A stretch of 55,350 nucleotides of DNA from Caballeronia megalochromosomata (GCA_001580565.1 LRBF01000126.1:1-55350), one strand, 5' to 3'; shown: positions 9,578 to 20,452, counted from the stretch's first letter. The notes: generated from the letters alone by a model not told the origin. Made by a program: numbers and translations.

Positions 9578-10795
9578 ATGCAAAAACGTCTCACATTGCT
9601 CGGCTCCACGGGCTCGATCGGCGACAGCACGCTCGACGTCGTGGCGCGGCACCCGGACCGCTTCTCGGTCTACGCGCTCACCGCTCACCGCAACGGCGAC
9701 AAGCTCGTCGCCCAGTGCCTGAAATTCCAGCCCGAAGTGGCGGTCGTCGGCGACGCCGAAACGGCCGTGCGCGTCGCGGCGGCGTTGCGCGCGCAGAACT
9801 GCAAGACGGAAGTGACGCACGGCCCCGAAGCGCTCGTGGAGGTTTCCCGCACGGCCCAGTGCGACACGGTCGTGGCGGCCATCGTCGGTGCGGCGGGCCT
9901 CGCGCCCACGCTCGCCGCTGCGCGCGCCGGCAAGCGCATCCTGCTTGCCAACAAGGAAGCGCTCGTGATGTCCGGCCAGATTTTCATGGACGCGGTGCGC
10001 GACAACGGCGCCATCCTGCTGCCGGTCGACAGCGAGCACAACGCGGTGTTCCAGTGCCTGCCGCCTTGCGCGGACAAGGAAGCGAAACTGCACGGCGGCG
10101 TCTCGAAGATCATCCTGACGGCGTCGGGCGGCCCGTTCCGCACGCGCGAGCCGGCGACGCTCGTGAACGTCACGCCCGAGGAAGCCGTGAAGCATCCGAA
10201 CTGGGCGATGGGCCGCAAGATCTCCGTCGATTCCGCGACCATGATGAACAAGGGCCTCGAAGTGATCGAGGCGCACTGGCTCTTCAATCTGCCGGGTTCG
10301 CGCATCGAGGTGCTGATCCATCCGCAGAGCGTGATCCATTCGATGGTGTCCTATGCCGACGGCTCGGTGCTCGCCCAACTCGGCAATCCCGACATGCGCA
10401 CGCCGATCGCGCACGCACTGGCGTATCCTGATCGTGTGGACTCGGGCGTGGCGCCGCTGGATCTCGCGCAGATCGCGACCCTCACGTTCGAAAAGCCCGA
10501 TTTCGCGCGCTTCCCGTGCCTCGCGCTGGCCATCCAGGCGCTGGAAGCGGGCGGCATCGCGAGCGCCGCGCTGAACGCGGCGAACGAAATCGCCGTGGAA
10601 GCGTTCCTCGAACGCCGCATCGGCTTCATGGCGATCGGCGGCGTAGTGGAGCGCGTGCTGAACGCGCTGCCGAACACGAGCGCCGCCACGCTGTCCGACG
10701 TCCTCGCCGCCGATGCGAACGCGCGCCGTCTCGCATCCCGTTTCGTCGCTGAGCTCACCGCGAGCGCGCCGGGCGCCGAACCCATCGCCCATTGA
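9578..10795 (+). CDS. dxr: 1-deoxy-D-xylulose 5-phosphate reductoisomerase
   Basis: The 405-residue enzyme converts DXP to MEP with NADPH, the committed step of the non-mevalonate isoprenoid pathway, which supplies UppS in the same operon. Seen: NADPH-binding [15 protein letters not shown] at the N-terminus, [10 protein letters not shown], metal-site [20 protein letters not shown], and [21 protein letters not shown]. Length is standard. rseP follows after 7 nt. Confidence 0.98.
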   Translation: MQKRLTLLGSTGSIGDSTLDVVARHPDRFSVYALTAHRNGDKLVAQCLKFQPEVAVVGDAETAVRVAAALRAQNCKTEVTHGPEALVEVSRTAQCDTVVAAIVGAAGLAPTLAAARAGKRILLANKEALVMSGQIFMDAVRDNGAILLPVDSEHNAVFQCLPPCADKEAKLHGGVSKIILTASGGPFRTREPATLVNVTPEEAVKHPNWAMGRKISVDSATMMNKGLEVIEAHWLFNLPGSRIEVLIHPQSVIHSMVSYADGSVLAQLGNPDMRTPIAHALAYPDRVDSGVAPLDLAQIATLTFEKPDFARFPCLALAIQALEAGGIASAALNAANEIAVEAFLERRIGFMAIGGVVERVLNALPNTSAATLSDVLAADANARRLASRFVAELTASAPGAEPIAH

Positions 10796-10802
10796 GGCCG
10801 TC

Positions 10803-12185
10803 ATGAACTTTCTGACCGAAATCGTCGCCTTCGTCGTTGCGATAGGCGTACTCGTCGTCGTCCACGAATTCGGTCACTACAGCGTCGCGCGATTGTGCGG
10901 CGTGAAGGTGCTGCGCTTTTCGGTCGGCTTCGGCAAGCCGCTCGTGCAATGGGTCAGCAAGAAGACGGGCGTTCAATGGACGATCGCCGCGCTGCCGCTC
11001 GGCGGCTATGTGAAGATGCTCGACGAGCGCGAGGTCGATCCCGACAGCGGCACGACCATTCCCGCCGAGGACTTGCCGCGCGCGTTCAACCGGCAGAGCG
11101 TGGCCAAGCGCATCGCGATCGTCGCGGCGGGGCCCATCGCCAATTTCCTGCTCGCGATCGCGCTCTTTTCCGCCGTGTTCGCGGGCGGCGTGACCGAGCC
11201 CGCGGCGATCGTCTCGCAGCCCGCGCCCGACACGGCAGCGGCGCGCGCCGGATTCGAAGGCGGCGAAACCGTTCTCTCGATGCGCGACGCGCAAGGCGGC
11301 GAGACGCATCCGATCCGCTCGTGGTCCGATCTGCGCTGGAAGCTGCTCGACGCGTCGTTCGATCATCGCCGCGTCGTGCTGACGGCGAAGAACCACGACG
11401 GCACCTTCGACTTCCCGGTGAGCGTCGCGGGCATCACCGACGAGCAGGCCGATCAGGACTTCATGGACAAGCTCGGCTTTACGCCGGGCGGCGGCACGCT
11501 GACGGTCGCGGGCGTCGAGGCGGGCAGCGCCGCGCAGAAGAGCGGGCTGAAGCCGGGCGACATGCTGCGCGCGATCGACGGCCGCAGCGTCGACAACGCG
11601 ACGAGCTTCATCGATTACGTGAAGGCGCATGGCGCGAAGCCCGTCACGCTCGTGATCGAGCGCAACGGCAAGCGGGAGTCCGTGCAGATCGTGCCGGACC
11701 TGAAGCACGATGCATCGACGGGCAAGGAGATCGGCCGCATCGGCGCCGCGCTCGCGAATCAGTTGCCGAGCGTGGACGTGCGCTACGGGCTGCTCGAGAG
11801 CCTGCGTCTCGGCGTGAACCGCACCTGGGACATCAGCCTCTACTCGCTGCGCATGTTCGGACGGATGGTGGTCGGCGAGGCATCGCTCAAGAATCTCTCG
11901 GGGCCGGTCACCATTGCCGACTATGCGGGCAAGAGCGCAAGGCTCGGTGTGGCGGCCTTCGTTTCGTTTCTCGCACTCGTCAGCATCAGTCTCGGAGTGT
12001 TGAACTTGTTACCGATTCCGGTATTGGACGGTGGGCATCTGTTATATTATTTGGTTGAGGCTGTTACCGGCAAGGCTGTATCCGACCGCTGGCAGCTGGT
12101 TCTGCAAAGGGCGGGCCTGGTCTGCATCGTCGCGCTGTCGATGATTGCACTGTTCAACGACCTCGCGCGCCTGATTCGTTTTTGA
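10803..12185 (+). CDS. rseP: Site-2 metalloprotease RseP
   Basis: The 460-residue membrane zinc protease has its HEFGH active-site motif at residues 21-25 in the first membrane segment, central PDZ domains (for example FTPGGGTLTVAGVEAGSAAQKSG in part), and the second metal motif NLLPIPVLDGGHLLYY near the C-terminus. In E. coli it cleaves RseA to release sigma-E and also clears signal peptides. The ATG at 10803 places the first membrane helix at the N-terminus; upstream in-frame codons overlap dxr. It sits just before bamA, the usual envelope-stress arrangement. Confidence 0.96.
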   Translation: MNFLTEIVAFVVAIGVLVVVHEFGHYSVARLCGVKVLRFSVGFGKPLVQWVSKKTGVQWTIAALPLGGYVKMLDEREVDPDSGTTIPAEDLPRAFNRQSVAKRIAIVAAGPIANFLLAIALFSAVFAGGVTEPAAIVSQPAPDTAAARAGFEGGETVLSMRDAQGGETHPIRSWSDLRWKLLDASFDHRRVVLTAKNHDGTFDFPVSVAGITDEQADQDFMDKLGFTPGGGTLTVAGVEAGSAAQKSGLKPGDMLRAIDGRSVDNATSFIDYVKAHGAKPVTLVIERNGKRESVQIVPDLKHDASTGKEIGRIGAALANQLPSVDVRYGLLESLRLGVNRTWDISLYSLRMFGRMVVGEASLKNLSGPVTIADYAGKSARLGVAAFVSFLALVSISLGVLNLLPIPVLDGGHLLYYLVEAVTGKAVSDRWQLVLQRAGLVCIVALSMIALFNDLARLIRF

Positions 12186-12262
12186 TCCACTTTGACAATT
12201 TCTGGCGGCGTCTCAAGAGCGACCGCCGGAACGAATGCAGCTTTAAATACTGGGGAAGCACG

Positions 12263-14575
12263 TTGTTCAAACCTCATCGCTTTGTTCCTAAGACGGCCGT
12301 GGCCGCGGCACTCGCCGCAACGGGTATGGCGGCACACGCCACCACGCCGTTCGTCGTGCAGGATATTCGGATCGACGGTCTCCAACGCATCGAGCCGGGC
12401 TCCGTGTTCGCTTATCTGCCGATCAAGCAAGGCGACACCTTCACCGACGACAAGGCCTCCGAAGCGATTCGCGCACTCTACGCAACGGGCTTCTTCAACG
12501 ACGTTCAGATCGCCACCGAAGGCAACGTGGTGGTCGTGCAGGTGCAGGAGCGCCCGGCCATTTCGGCCATCGATTTCGCGGGCCTGCACGAGTTCGACAA
12601 GGACAACCTCACGAAGGCGCTGCGTTCGGTCGGTCTGTCGCAGGGCCGCTCGTACGACAAGGCGCTCGTCGACAAGGCGGAGCAGGAGCTCAAGCGCCAG
12701 TACCTGACGCGCGGCTACTACGCGGCGGAAGTCACGACCACCGTGACGCCGGTCGACCGCAACCGCGTCGCCATTCTGTTTTCGGTCGCGGAAGGGCCGA
12801 GCGCGAAGATCCGCCAGATCAACTTCGTCGGCAACAAGGCGGTGAGCTCGGGCACGCTGCTCGGCGAAATGCAGCTCTCCACGCCGAACTGGTTCTCCTG
12901 GTACACGAAGAGCGATCTCTACGCGAAGGAAAAGCTCACCGGCGACCTCGAGAACGTGCGCTCGTACTACCTGAACCGCGGCTACCTCGAGTTCAGCATC
13001 GACTCCACGCAGGTGTCGATCTCGCCGGACAAGAAGGACATGTATCTGACGATCGCCGTGCATGAAGGCGAGCCGTACAAGATCAGTAGCATCAAGCTCG
13101 CGGGCAATCTGCTCGACCGCGAGGCCGAGCTCAACAAGCTCATCAAGATCAAGCCGGGCGAGCGCTTCTCCGCCGAGAAGCTGCAGTCGACGACCAAGGC
13201 GATCGTCGACAAGCTTGGCGAATACGGTTACGCGTTCGCGCAGGTCAACGCGCAGCCGCAGATCGATCAGGCGAACCATACCGTCGCGCTCACGCTGCAG
13301 GTCGACCCGAGCCGCCGCGTGTATGTGCGGCGCGTGAACATCGTCGGCAATACGCGTACACGCGACGAAGTGGTGCGTCGTGAAATGCGCCAGCTCGAAA
13401 GCTCGTGGTTCGATTCGAGCCGCCTCGCATTGTCGAAGGACCGCGTCAACCGTCTCGGCTACTTCACCGACGTGGACGTCACGACCACGCCCGTGGAAGG
13501 CACGAACGACCAGGTCGACGTGGACGTGAAGGTCGCGGAAAAGCCGACCGGCGCGATCACGCTGGGCGCGGGCTTTTCGTCGACGGACAAGGTGGTGCTG
13601 TCGGCGGGCGTGTCGCAGGACAACGTGTTCGGTTCGGGTACGAGTCTCTCGGTCAATGTGAACACGGCGAAGACGTACCGCACGCTGACCGTGACGCAGG
13701 TCGATCCTTACTTCACGATCGACGGCATCAAGCGCATCACCGACGCGTACTACCGCACGTATCAGCCGCTGTACTACTCGACCGATTCGAGCTTCAAGAT
13801 CGTGACGATGGGCGCGGACACCAAGTTCGGCATCCCGTTCTCCGAGCAGGACACGGTGTTCTTCGGCGTCGGCGCCGAACAGAACACGATGGATGTCGAC
13901 TCGAATACGCCGCAGTCGTACATCAACTACGTGAACGAATTCGGCCGCGTGGTGAACAACTATCCGCTGACCGTCGGCTGGTCGCGCGACAATCGCGACA
14001 GCGCGCTCGTCCCGAGCCGCGGCTACTACATCCAGTCGAACGCGGAGTACGGCACGCCGATCGGTAATACGACCTACGCGAAGTTCGACGCGCAGTTCCA
14101 GTACTACTACTCGTTCGCGCGCGGCTTCGTGCTCGGCTTCAACCTGCAGGGCGGTTACGGCAAGGGCCTCGATGGCCAGACGTACCCGATCTTCAAGAAC
14201 TACTATGCGGGTGGTATCGGCTCGGTACGCGGTTACTCGCCGAGCTCGCTGGGTCCGCGCGACGCGAAGACGAACGACCCGATCGGCGGCTCGCGCATGG
14301 CGGTTGGCAACATCGAGCTGACATTCCCGCTGCCGGGCACGGGCTACGACCGCACGCTGCGCGTGTTCACCTTCCTCGATGCCGGTAACGTCTGGGGCGA
14401 CCCGAACCAGGGCGGCACGAGCGGCGGCGCGAACGGCTTGCGCTACGGCTACGGCGTGGGTCTCGCGTGGATTTCGCCGATCGGCCCGCTCAAGCTGAGC
14501 CTCGGCTTCCCGCTGCAGAAGCACGAAGGCGACCAGTATCAGAAGTTCCAGTTCCAGATCGGTACGGCCTTCTAA
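12263..14575 (+). CDS. bamA: Outer membrane assembly factor BamA
   Basis: The 770-residue Omp85 protein inserts beta-barrel proteins into the outer membrane. I chose the TTG at 12263 (FKPHRFVPKTAVAAALAA follows) because GGGGAAG precedes it and it puts a signal peptide ending near AHA at the N-terminus; there is no ATG nearby and upstream residues lack a signal-like character. Five POTRA repeats occupy about residues 25-420 and the barrel follows. The conserved lid motif VRGY lies in GGIGSVRGYSPSSLGPRD, and the C-terminal residue is Phe. Followed by skp and lpxD, as in most Gram-negatives. Confidence 0.95.
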   Translation: MFKPHRFVPKTAVAAALAATGMAAHATTPFVVQDIRIDGLQRIEPGSVFAYLPIKQGDTFTDDKASEAIRALYATGFFNDVQIATEGNVVVVQVQERPAISAIDFAGLHEFDKDNLTKALRSVGLSQGRSYDKALVDKAEQELKRQYLTRGYYAAEVTTTVTPVDRNRVAILFSVAEGPSAKIRQINFVGNKAVSSGTLLGEMQLSTPNWFSWYTKSDLYAKEKLTGDLENVRSYYLNRGYLEFSIDSTQVSISPDKKDMYLTIAVHEGEPYKISSIKLAGNLLDREAELNKLIKIKPGERFSAEKLQSTTKAIVDKLGEYGYAFAQVNAQPQIDQANHTVALTLQVDPSRRVYVRRVNIVGNTRTRDEVVRREMRQLESSWFDSSRLALSKDRVNRLGYFTDVDVTTTPVEGTNDQVDVDVKVAEKPTGAITLGAGFSSTDKVVLSAGVSQDNVFGSGTSLSVNVNTAKTYRTLTVTQVDPYFTIDGIKRITDAYYRTYQPLYYSTDSSFKIVTMGADTKFGIPFSEQDTVFFGVGAEQNTMDVDSNTPQSYINYVNEFGRVVNNYPLTVGWSRDNRDSALVPSRGYYIQSNAEYGTPIGNTTYAKFDAQFQYYYSFARGFVLGFNLQGGYGKGLDGQTYPIFKNYYAGGIGSVRGYSPSSLGPRDAKTNDPIGGSRMAVGNIELTFPLPGTGYDRTLRVFTFLDAGNVWGDPNQGGTSGGANGLRYGYGVGLAWISPIGPLKLSLGFPLQKHEGDQYQKFQFQIGTAF

Positions 14576-14629
14576 AGGCGCCCCGGCAGACACGAACTTC
14601 ATTCATTCAGACGTAACGTGAGGAACACT

Positions 14630-15187
14630 TTGGGAACCGGTAAGCATTCGAAACATATGGCGCTGGCGCTTGCGTTGTCGATGGTTCTCGGCCTGGGCAC
14701 GGCGATCTCCGCCAGTGCTCAGGAAGCGCGCATCGCTGCGGTCAATTCGGACCGCATCCTGCGCGAATCTGCCGCGGCGAAAGCCGCTCAGTCGAAGCTC
14801 GAGCAGGAATTCTCCAAACGCGACAAGGCGCTGCAGGACATGGCGCAGCGCCTGAAGGCGATGTCGGACAACATCGACAAGAACGGTGCCTCGATGGCGC
14901 CGACCGACCGCGCGGCTCGCCAGCGCGACCTCGCGCAACTCGACGCGGACTTCCAGCGCAAGCAGCGCGAGTTCCGCGAGGACCTGAACCAGCGCCGCAA
15001 CGAGGAACTCGCGGCGGTCCTGGACCGGGCGAACAAGGTGATCAAGCAGATCGCCGAGCAGCAGCACTACGACCTGATCGTGCAGGAGGCGGTGTACGTG
15101 AGCCCGCGCATCGACATCACGGATCAGGTGCTGAAGGCGCTGGCCGCGGGTGCGACGGGCACCGGCTCGCTCACGAGCCCGAACTGA
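14630..15187 (+). CDS. skp: Periplasmic OmpH/Skp family chaperone
   Basis: A secreted, highly charged, coiled-coil-rich protein of 185 residues. A hydrophobic signal segment (MALALALSMVLGLGTAISASAQ) ends at a likely AQA-type cleavage site before EARIAAVNSDRILRES, the Skp strand. By family knowledge it forms a trimer that holds unfolded outer-membrane proteins for BamA, encoded just upstream. Start choice is uncertain: TTG at 14630 has AGGA five bases upstream; GTG at 14618 and ATG at 14657 are in frame alternatives that also keep the signal peptide. Confidence 0.92.
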   Translation: MGTGKHSKHMALALALSMVLGLGTAISASAQEARIAAVNSDRILRESAAAKAAQSKLEQEFSKRDKALQDMAQRLKAMSDNIDKNGASMAPTDRAARQRDLAQLDADFQRKQREFREDLNQRRNEELAAVLDRANKVIKQIAEQQHYDLIVQEAVYVSPRIDITDQVLKALAAGATGTGSLTSPN

Positions 15188-15203
15188 CGAGGACTGAGAC
15201 GAG

Positions 15204-16307
15204 ATGGCATCAGGCATGGCGATCACGCTCGACGAACTGGTGAAGCGCTTCGGCGGCGAGGTGGTCGGCGACGGCGCGCACGCGGTCGGGAGTCTCGCAC
15301 CGCTCGACAAGGCCGGCCCCGCGCAACTCGCGTTTCTCGCGAACCAGAAGTATCTGCCGCAAGTCGAGACGACGGGTGCCGGCGCAGTGCTGATTGCGCC
15401 GGGCGATCTCGAGAAGGTGGCCAATCGGGCGGGCAGTAATTTCATCGTCACGCCGAATCCCTACGCTTATTTCGCGCGCGTCGCGCAGGCGTTCATCGAC
15501 CTGGCGACGCCCAAGGCCAGGCCGGGCGTGCATCCGAGCGCCTATGTCGATCCGGACGCGAAGGTCGCGGCGAGCGCCGTGATCGGACCGCACGTGACGG
15601 TGGAGGCGGGCGCGGTCGTCGGCGAGCGCGTGAAGCTGGATGCGGGCGTGGTGGTCGGACGCGGCGTGAAGCTGGGCGACGACGTGCATCTGTATCCCAA
15701 CGTGACCGTCTATCACGGCTGCAAGCTCGGCGCGCGCGTGATCGTGCACGCGGGCGCAGTGATCGGCGCGGACGGCTTCGGCTTCGCGCCAGATTTCGTC
15801 GGCGAGGGCGACGCGCGCACCGGCAACTGGGTGAAGATTCCGCAGGTGGGCGCGGTGGATATCGCCGAGGATGTCGAAATCGGCGCGAACACGACCATCG
15901 ATCGTGGCGCGATGGCCGATACCGTCATCGAGGAATGCGTGAAGATCGACAACCTCGTGCAGATCGGCCACAACTGCCGCATCGGCGCGTACACGGTGAT
16001 TGCGGGCTGCGCGGGTATCGCCGGAAGCACGAGCATCGGCAGGCATTGCATGATCGGCGGCGCGGTGGGTATCGCGGGCCACGTGACGCTCGCGGATTAC
16101 GTGATCGTCACGGCGCAATCGGGCGTCTCGAAGTCGCTCCTGAAGCCCGGCATGTACACCAGCGCGTTTCCGGCCGTGCCGCACGCCGACTGGAACAAGA
16201 GCGCGGCGATCATGCGCAATCTGGACAAGATGCGCGAGCGCATCAAGGCGCTGGAGACGGCGCTCGCCGATGCAGGCAGGCGTGACGATAAGAGCGCCGG
16301 CGCATAG
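15204..16307 (+). CDS. lpxD: UDP-3-O-(3-hydroxyacyl)glucosamine N-acyltransferase
   Basis: The 367-residue enzyme adds the second hydroxyacyl chain in lipid A synthesis. An N-terminal uridine-binding domain ([20 protein letters not shown]) leads into a long left-handed beta-helix of hexapeptide repeats (about 105-320) with the catalytic region around [21 protein letters not shown] second in-frame ATG at 15216 gives [14 protein letters not shown], closer to the usual family start; the upstream spacing favours 15204, so the true start may be either. Part of the lpxD-fabZ-lpxA-lpxB run. Confidence 0.96.
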   Translation: MASGMAITLDELVKRFGGEVVGDGAHAVGSLAPLDKAGPAQLAFLANQKYLPQVETTGAGAVLIAPGDLEKVANRAGSNFIVTPNPYAYFARVAQAFIDLATPKARPGVHPSAYVDPDAKVAASAVIGPHVTVEAGAVVGERVKLDAGVVVGRGVKLGDDVHLYPNVTVYHGCKLGARVIVHAGAVIGADGFGFAPDFVGEGDARTGNWVKIPQVGAVDIAEDVEIGANTTIDRGAMADTVIEECVKIDNLVQIGHNCRIGAYTVIAGCAGIAGSTSIGRHCMIGGAVGIAGHVTLADYVIVTAQSGVSKSLLKPGMYTSAFPAVPHADWNKSAAIMRNLDKMRERIKALETALADAGRRDDKSAGA

Positions 16308-16315
16308 GCGCCGGC
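16296..16315 (+). other. GC-rich hairpin over the lpxD stop codon
   Basis: GCCGGCGC at 16296-16303 and GCGCCGGC at 16308-16315 are perfect complements; the ATAG loop contains the TAG stop. No T-run follows. It may slow ribosomes or protect the mRNA end ahead of fabZ. Confidence 0.5.
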
Positions 16316-16451
16316 CTTCGAACAGAAGAACGAATTTCGAGCAGAGCGGGCCGGTTCAAGCCGCCGAAGCGAGATAGCAATCCCGGGCGGGCGTCCGGTA
16401 CGGCCCGCCATCCAAATTTCCGCGCCCGACGCGCGCGTGAGCAGAACGACC

Positions 16452-16910
16452 ATGAGCACAGAAAAAATCAATCTCGACATCCACAAGATCCTCACGCTGC
16501 TGCCGCATCGCTATCCGATCCTGCTCGTGGACCGCGTGCTCGAACTCGAGCCGCACAAGAGCATCAAAGCCTTGAAGAACGTGACGATCAACGAGCCGTA
16601 TTTCCAGGGTCACTTCCCGACGCGGCCGGTCATGCCGGGCGTGCTGATTCTCGAAGCGCTCGCGCAGACGGCGGCGCTGCTGACATTCGCGGAAGAACCG
16701 CACGATCCGACCAATACGCTCTATTACTTCGTCGGCATCGACGGTGCGCGCTTCAAGCGCGTGGTGGAGCCGGGCGATCAGTTGATCCTCAACGTCCACT
16801 TCGAGCGGTACATGCGGGGCATCTGGAAGTTCAAGGCGCGTGCCGAAGTCGATGGCGCGACCGCCGCGGAAGCCGAGCTCATGTGTACCGTCAAGAGCAC
16901 GGACGCCTGA
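16452..16910 (+). CDS. fabZ: 3-hydroxyacyl-[acyl-carrier-protein] dehydratase FabZ
   Basis: The 152-residue hot-dog-fold enzyme dehydrates 3-hydroxyacyl-ACP in fatty acid elongation. Seen: [13 protein letters not shown] at the N-terminus, the catalytic His in [15 protein letters not shown] and the catalytic Glu in ILEALAQ. The ATG at 16452 is preferred over the in-frame start at 16437 because [14 protein letters not shown] fits family length. Its position between lpxD and lpxA balances hydroxyacyl-ACP use between lipid A and phospholipids. Confidence 0.97.
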   Translation: MSTEKINLDIHKILTLLPHRYPILLVDRVLELEPHKSIKALKNVTINEPYFQGHFPTRPVMPGVLILEALAQTAALLTFAEEPHDPTNTLYYFVGIDGARFKRVVEPGDQLILNVHFERYMRGIWKFKARAEVDGATAAEAELMCTVKSTDA

Positions 16911-16980
16911 GCGCGCATTTGCGTCCGCTCCGCGTTCATCGGAACAAGCAAGCAGCACGAACAGCATAGGCGAAATGCGC

Positions 16981-17769
16981 ATGAGCAAGATTCACCCAAC
17001 CGCGATCATCGAGCCGGGCGCTCAACTCGACGAGTCCGTCGAAATCGGGCCGTACGCGATCGTCGGTGCGCACGTCGTGATCGGCGCGGGCACGACCGTC
17101 GGCTCGCACAGCGTGCTCGAAGGCCACACGACGATCGGCCGCGACAACCGCATCGGCCATTACGCATCGATCGGCGGCCGTCCGCAGGACATGAAGTACA
17201 AGGGCGAGCCGACGCGCCTCGAAATCGGCGACCGCAACACCATCCGCGAATTCACGACGCTGCACACGGGCACGGCGCAGGACCAGGACCTGACGTCCAT
17301 CGGCAGCGACTGCTGGATCATGGCGTACGTGCATGTCGGCCACGACTGCCGGCTCGGCGACAACGTCATCATGTCGAGCAACGCGCAACTCGCCGGACAC
17401 GTGTTCGTCGGCGATCACGCGATCGTCGGCGGCATGTCGGGCGTGCATCAGTTCGTGCGCATCGGCGCGCATTCGATGCTCGGCGGCGCCTCGGCGCTCG
17501 TGCAGGACGTGCCGCCCTTCGTCATCGCGGCCGGCAACAAGGCGGAGCCGCACGGCATCAACGTCGAAGGGCTGCGCCGCCGCGGCTTCACGCCCGACGC
17601 CATTTCGGCGTTGCGCTCGGCGTATCGCATCGTCTACAAGAGCGGGCTCTCGCTCGAAGAGGCGAAGGTGCAGTTGAAGGAACTGAGCACGGCAGGCGGC
17701 GAGGGCGACGAACCCGTCAAGGCGTTTTCCGATTTCATCGCGGCGTCGCAGCGCGGCATCATCCGCTAG
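16981..17769 (+). CDS. lpxA: UDP-N-acetylglucosamine O-acyltransferase
   Basis: The 262-residue trimeric acyltransferase performs the first step of lipid A synthesis. Hexapeptide repeats fill the first 190 residues ([22 protein letters not shown]), and catalytic His is in [16 protein letters not shown]. The C-terminal helical part includes [14 protein letters not shown]. The start [10 protein letters not shown] at 16981 matches the family; another ATG at 16975 is two codons upstream. lpxB follows after 12 nt. Confidence 0.97.
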   Translation: MSKIHPTAIIEPGAQLDESVEIGPYAIVGAHVVIGAGTTVGSHSVLEGHTTIGRDNRIGHYASIGGRPQDMKYKGEPTRLEIGDRNTIREFTTLHTGTAQDQDLTSIGSDCWIMAYVHVGHDCRLGDNVIMSSNAQLAGHVFVGDHAIVGGMSGVHQFVRIGAHSMLGGASALVQDVPPFVIAAGNKAEPHGINVEGLRRRGFTPDAISALRSAYRIVYKSGLSLEEAKVQLKELSTAGGEGDEPVKAFSDFIAASQRGIIR

Positions 17770-17781
17770 ACACGCCGCCCG

Positions 17782-18948
17782 ATGACCCTGATCACCAACC
17801 CGCCACGCATCGCGATGGTCGCGGGCGAGCCCTCTGGCGACCTGCTCGCGGCCTCGCTGCTCAAGGGCCTCGCGCACACCCTGCCGGAAGGCACGCGTTA
17901 TAGCGGCATCGGCGGCCCGCGCATGACGGCCGAAGGCTTCGAGGCGCACTGGCCGATGGACAAGCTGAGCGTGCGCGGCTATGTCGAAGCGCTGAAACAT
18001 ATCCCCGAGATCCTCGGCATCCGCAACGAGATCAAGCGTCAGTTGCTCGTGGAGCCGCCGTCGGTGTTCATCGGCGTGGACGCGCCCGATTTCAATTTCG
18101 GCCTCGAGCAGCCGCTGCGCGAAGCGGGCATTCCGACCGTGCATTTCGTGTGTCCGTCGATCTGGGCGTGGCGCGGCGGCCGCATCAAGAAGATCGTGAA
18201 AGCGGTCGATCACATGCTGTGCGTGTTTCCGTTCGAGATCGCGCTCATGGAGAAGTCGGGCGTGGCGGCGAGCTACGTCGGGCATCCGCTCGCCGACGAG
18301 ATTCCGCTCGAGCCGGACGTGATGGGCGCGCGCCGCGAACTCGGCATCGCGGAAGGCGGTCCGGTGATCGCCGTGTTGCCGGGCAGCCGGCGCTCGGAAA
18401 TCTCGCTGATCGGCCCGACCTTCTTCGACGCGATGGAGCTGATGCAGCTTCGCGAGCCCGGCGTGCGCTTCCTGATGCCCGCCGCGAATCCGGCGTTGCG
18501 CGAACTGCTGCAGCCGCTCGTGGACGCGCATCCGAATCTGTCGCTGACGATCACCGACGGCCGCGCGCAAACCGCGATGACCGCCGCCGACGCGATCCTC
18601 GTGAAAAGCGGCACGGTGACGCTGGAAGCGGCGCTGCTCAAGAAGCCGATGGTCATCTCGTACAAGGTGCCCTGGCTGACGGGCCAGATCATGAAACGGC
18701 AGGGTTATCTGCCGTATGTCGGTTTGCCGAATATCCTGGCGGGCCGCTTCGTCGTGCCGGAAATCCTCCAGCATTTCGCGACGCCCGAGGCGCTCGCCGA
18801 CGCCACGCTGAAACAGTTGAACGACGACGCCAACCGCCGTACCCTGACGGAAATCTTCACCGACATGCACATCGCGCTGCGTCAGAACACGTCGCAGAAG
18901 GCGGCCGAGGCCGTCGCGCGCGTGCTCGAAACGCGGAGGCCGCGATAA
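17782..18948 (+). CDS. lpxB: Lipid A disaccharide synthase
   Basis: The 388-residue GT19 glycosyltransferase joins UDP-diacylglucosamine and lipid X into the lipid A disaccharide. Seen: [18 protein letters not shown] at the N-terminus, [28 protein letters not shown], and [10 protein letters not shown] in the nucleotide-binding half. Length is normal. Its stop TAA shares its last base with the rnhB ATG (TAATG at 18946-18950), so the two are translationally coupled. Confidence 0.97.
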   Translation: MTLITNPPRIAMVAGEPSGDLLAASLLKGLAHTLPEGTRYSGIGGPRMTAEGFEAHWPMDKLSVRGYVEALKHIPEILGIRNEIKRQLLVEPPSVFIGVDAPDFNFGLEQPLREAGIPTVHFVCPSIWAWRGGRIKKIVKAVDHMLCVFPFEIALMEKSGVAASYVGHPLADEIPLEPDVMGARRELGIAEGGPVIAVLPGSRRSEISLIGPTFFDAMELMQLREPGVRFLMPAANPALRELLQPLVDAHPNLSLTITDGRAQTAMTAADAILVKSGTVTLEAALLKKPMVISYKVPWLTGQIMKRQGYLPYVGLPNILAGRFVVPEILQHFATPEALADATLKQLNDDANRRTLTEIFTDMHIALRQNTSQKAAEAVARVLETRRPR

Positions 18949-19649
18949 TGGCGGCAATACGATCGGCTCAGGCAGGACTCGATTTCAGTTCCCCGTTCGA
19001 CGTCATCTGCGGCGTCGATGAAGCCGGGCGCGGTCCGCTGGCCGGTCCGGTCGTGGCGGCGGCCGTGATCTTCGATCCCGCGAAACCGCGCATCAACGGT
19101 CTCGACGATTCCAAGGCGCTGAGCGCGAAACGGCGCGAAGAGCTCTACGAGAAGATCGTCGATCGCGCGCTCGCGTATTGCATCGCGTCGGCGAGCGTCG
19201 AGGAAATCGACACCATCAATATCCTGCACGCGTCCATGCTCGCGATGAAGCGCGCGGTGGAAGGGCTCTCGATCGCGCCAACGCTCGTCAAGGTCGATGG
19301 CAACCGTTGCCCGGTGCTCTCGATCCGCTCCGAAGCCGTGATCGGCGGCGACGCGCTCATCAAGCAGATTTCGGCGGCATCGATTCTCGCGAAGGTCACG
19401 CGCGATCGCATGCTGGTCGAGCTTCACGAAGTCTTCCCGATGTACGGCTTCGATGCGCACGCCGGTTATGGCACGCCCCAGCATCTGAAGGCGCTGCGCG
19501 AGCACGGCCCGTGCGAGCACCATCGGCGTTCTTTCGCGCCGGTGCGGGAAGCGCATATCCGGTTCGGCTCGGTGCTGCCCGAGGTCGCGCCTGAAGTGCT
19601 CCAGGTCGCCGCGACGCTTAAAGACGATCCGGACGCGCTCGCCTTCTGA
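18948..19649 (+). CDS. rnhB: Ribonuclease HII
   Basis: The 233-residue RNase HII removes ribonucleotides embedded in DNA. The catalytic Asp-Glu pair is at residues 24-25 in [14 protein letters not shown], and [15 protein letters not shown] and [13 protein letters not shown] follow as expected. The start at 18948 is fixed by overlap with the lpxB stop; a long upstream in-frame extension is a shadow of lpxB. The lpxB-rnhB order is common in beta-proteobacteria. Confidence 0.97.
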   Translation: MAAIRSAQAGLDFSSPFDVICGVDEAGRGPLAGPVVAAAVIFDPAKPRINGLDDSKALSAKRREELYEKIVDRALAYCIASASVEEIDTINILHASMLAMKRAVEGLSIAPTLVKVDGNRCPVLSIRSEAVIGGDALIKQISAASILAKVTRDRMLVELHEVFPMYGFDAHAGYGTPQHLKALREHGPCEHHRRSFAPVREAHIRFGSVLPEVAPEVLQVAATLKDDPDALAF

Positions 19650-19666
19650 GCGACACTCAATTCAAC

Positions 19667-20443
19667 GTGAAATCCATCACTTCGCGGGACAATCCGCTCT
19701 ATAAGCGCATCAAGGCGCTCGCCGGCTCGACCGCGCAGCAGCGTCGCAGCGGCCATGCGCTGCTCGAAGGCCTGCATCTCGCGTCGGCTTATCTCGATGC
19801 GGCGGGACAGCCCGAAACGTGCGTCGTCACCGAAGGCGCGCTCACGCACGCGGAAGCCCGCGAAATCGTCGCGCGGATCGAGGAGAAGCGTGTCGTCGTG
19901 TTGCCGGATGCGCTCTTCGGTCAGCTTTCGAGCGTCGTGCATGGCGTGGGCATGCTGTTGCTCGTCGAGAAGATCGATGCCGGGCTGCCAGCGCGTGTCG
20001 CCGAAACCTGCGTGATCCTCGATGGCATTCAGGACGCGGGCAATGTCGGCTCGATTCTGCGCAGCGCGGCGGCGGCAGGCATCACGCGTGTGTTCTGCGC
20101 GCCGGGGACGGCGTATGCCTGGTCATCGAAAGTACTGCGCTCGGGCATGGGCGCGCATTTCCTGCTGGATATTTTCGAGGACGTGGAGCCCGCGGATCTG
20201 ATCGCACGGCTCGATGCGCCTGTAACCATCACCGATTCGCACGGCGCCGTCGCACTCTACGATTGCGATCTGTCGGGCGCGCTCGCATGGGTGTTCGGCA
20301 ACGAAGGGGCGGGCGTGTCGCAGATCTGGCGCGATGCCGTGACGCATCGCGTGACCATTCCGCAGCCGGGCGGCATGGAGTCGCTCAACGTGGCGGCCGC
20401 GGCGGCGATCTGTCTTTTCGAGCAGTGCCGCCAGCAGCGCTGA
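19667..20443 (+). CDS. SpoU/TrmH-family RNA 2'-O-methyltransferase
   Basis: A 258-residue SPOUT methyltransferase starting at GTG 19667. The three knot motifs are present: DGIQDAGNVGSILRSAAAAG (motif 1, AdoMet fold), WVFGNEGAGVS (motif 2) and IPQPGGMESLNVAAA (motif 3). The N-terminal part (LEGLHLASAYLDA) matches the substrate-binding domain of RlmB-like enzymes. The exact target, rRNA or tRNA, cannot be told from sequence alone. It ends 9 nt from the convergent ppsR. Confidence 0.9.
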   Translation: MKSITSRDNPLYKRIKALAGSTAQQRRSGHALLEGLHLASAYLDAAGQPETCVVTEGALTHAEAREIVARIEEKRVVVLPDALFGQLSSVVHGVGMLLLVEKIDAGLPARVAETCVILDGIQDAGNVGSILRSAAAAGITRVFCAPGTAYAWSSKVLRSGMGAHFLLDIFEDVEPADLIARLDAPVTITDSHGAVALYDCDLSGALAWVFGNEGAGVSQIWRDAVTHRVTIPQPGGMESLNVAAAAAICLFEQCRQQR

Positions 20444-20452
20444 GCGGGCGAA

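Noticed and set aside
12047..14602. 851-residue minus-strand ORF opposite bamA
   Set aside because: Shadow of bamA, which has POTRA and barrel features; antisense composition is unnatural.
16936..18957. 673-residue minus-strand ORF opposite lpxA and lpxB
   Set aside because: It spans two well-recognised genes in the opposite direction and has shadow composition.
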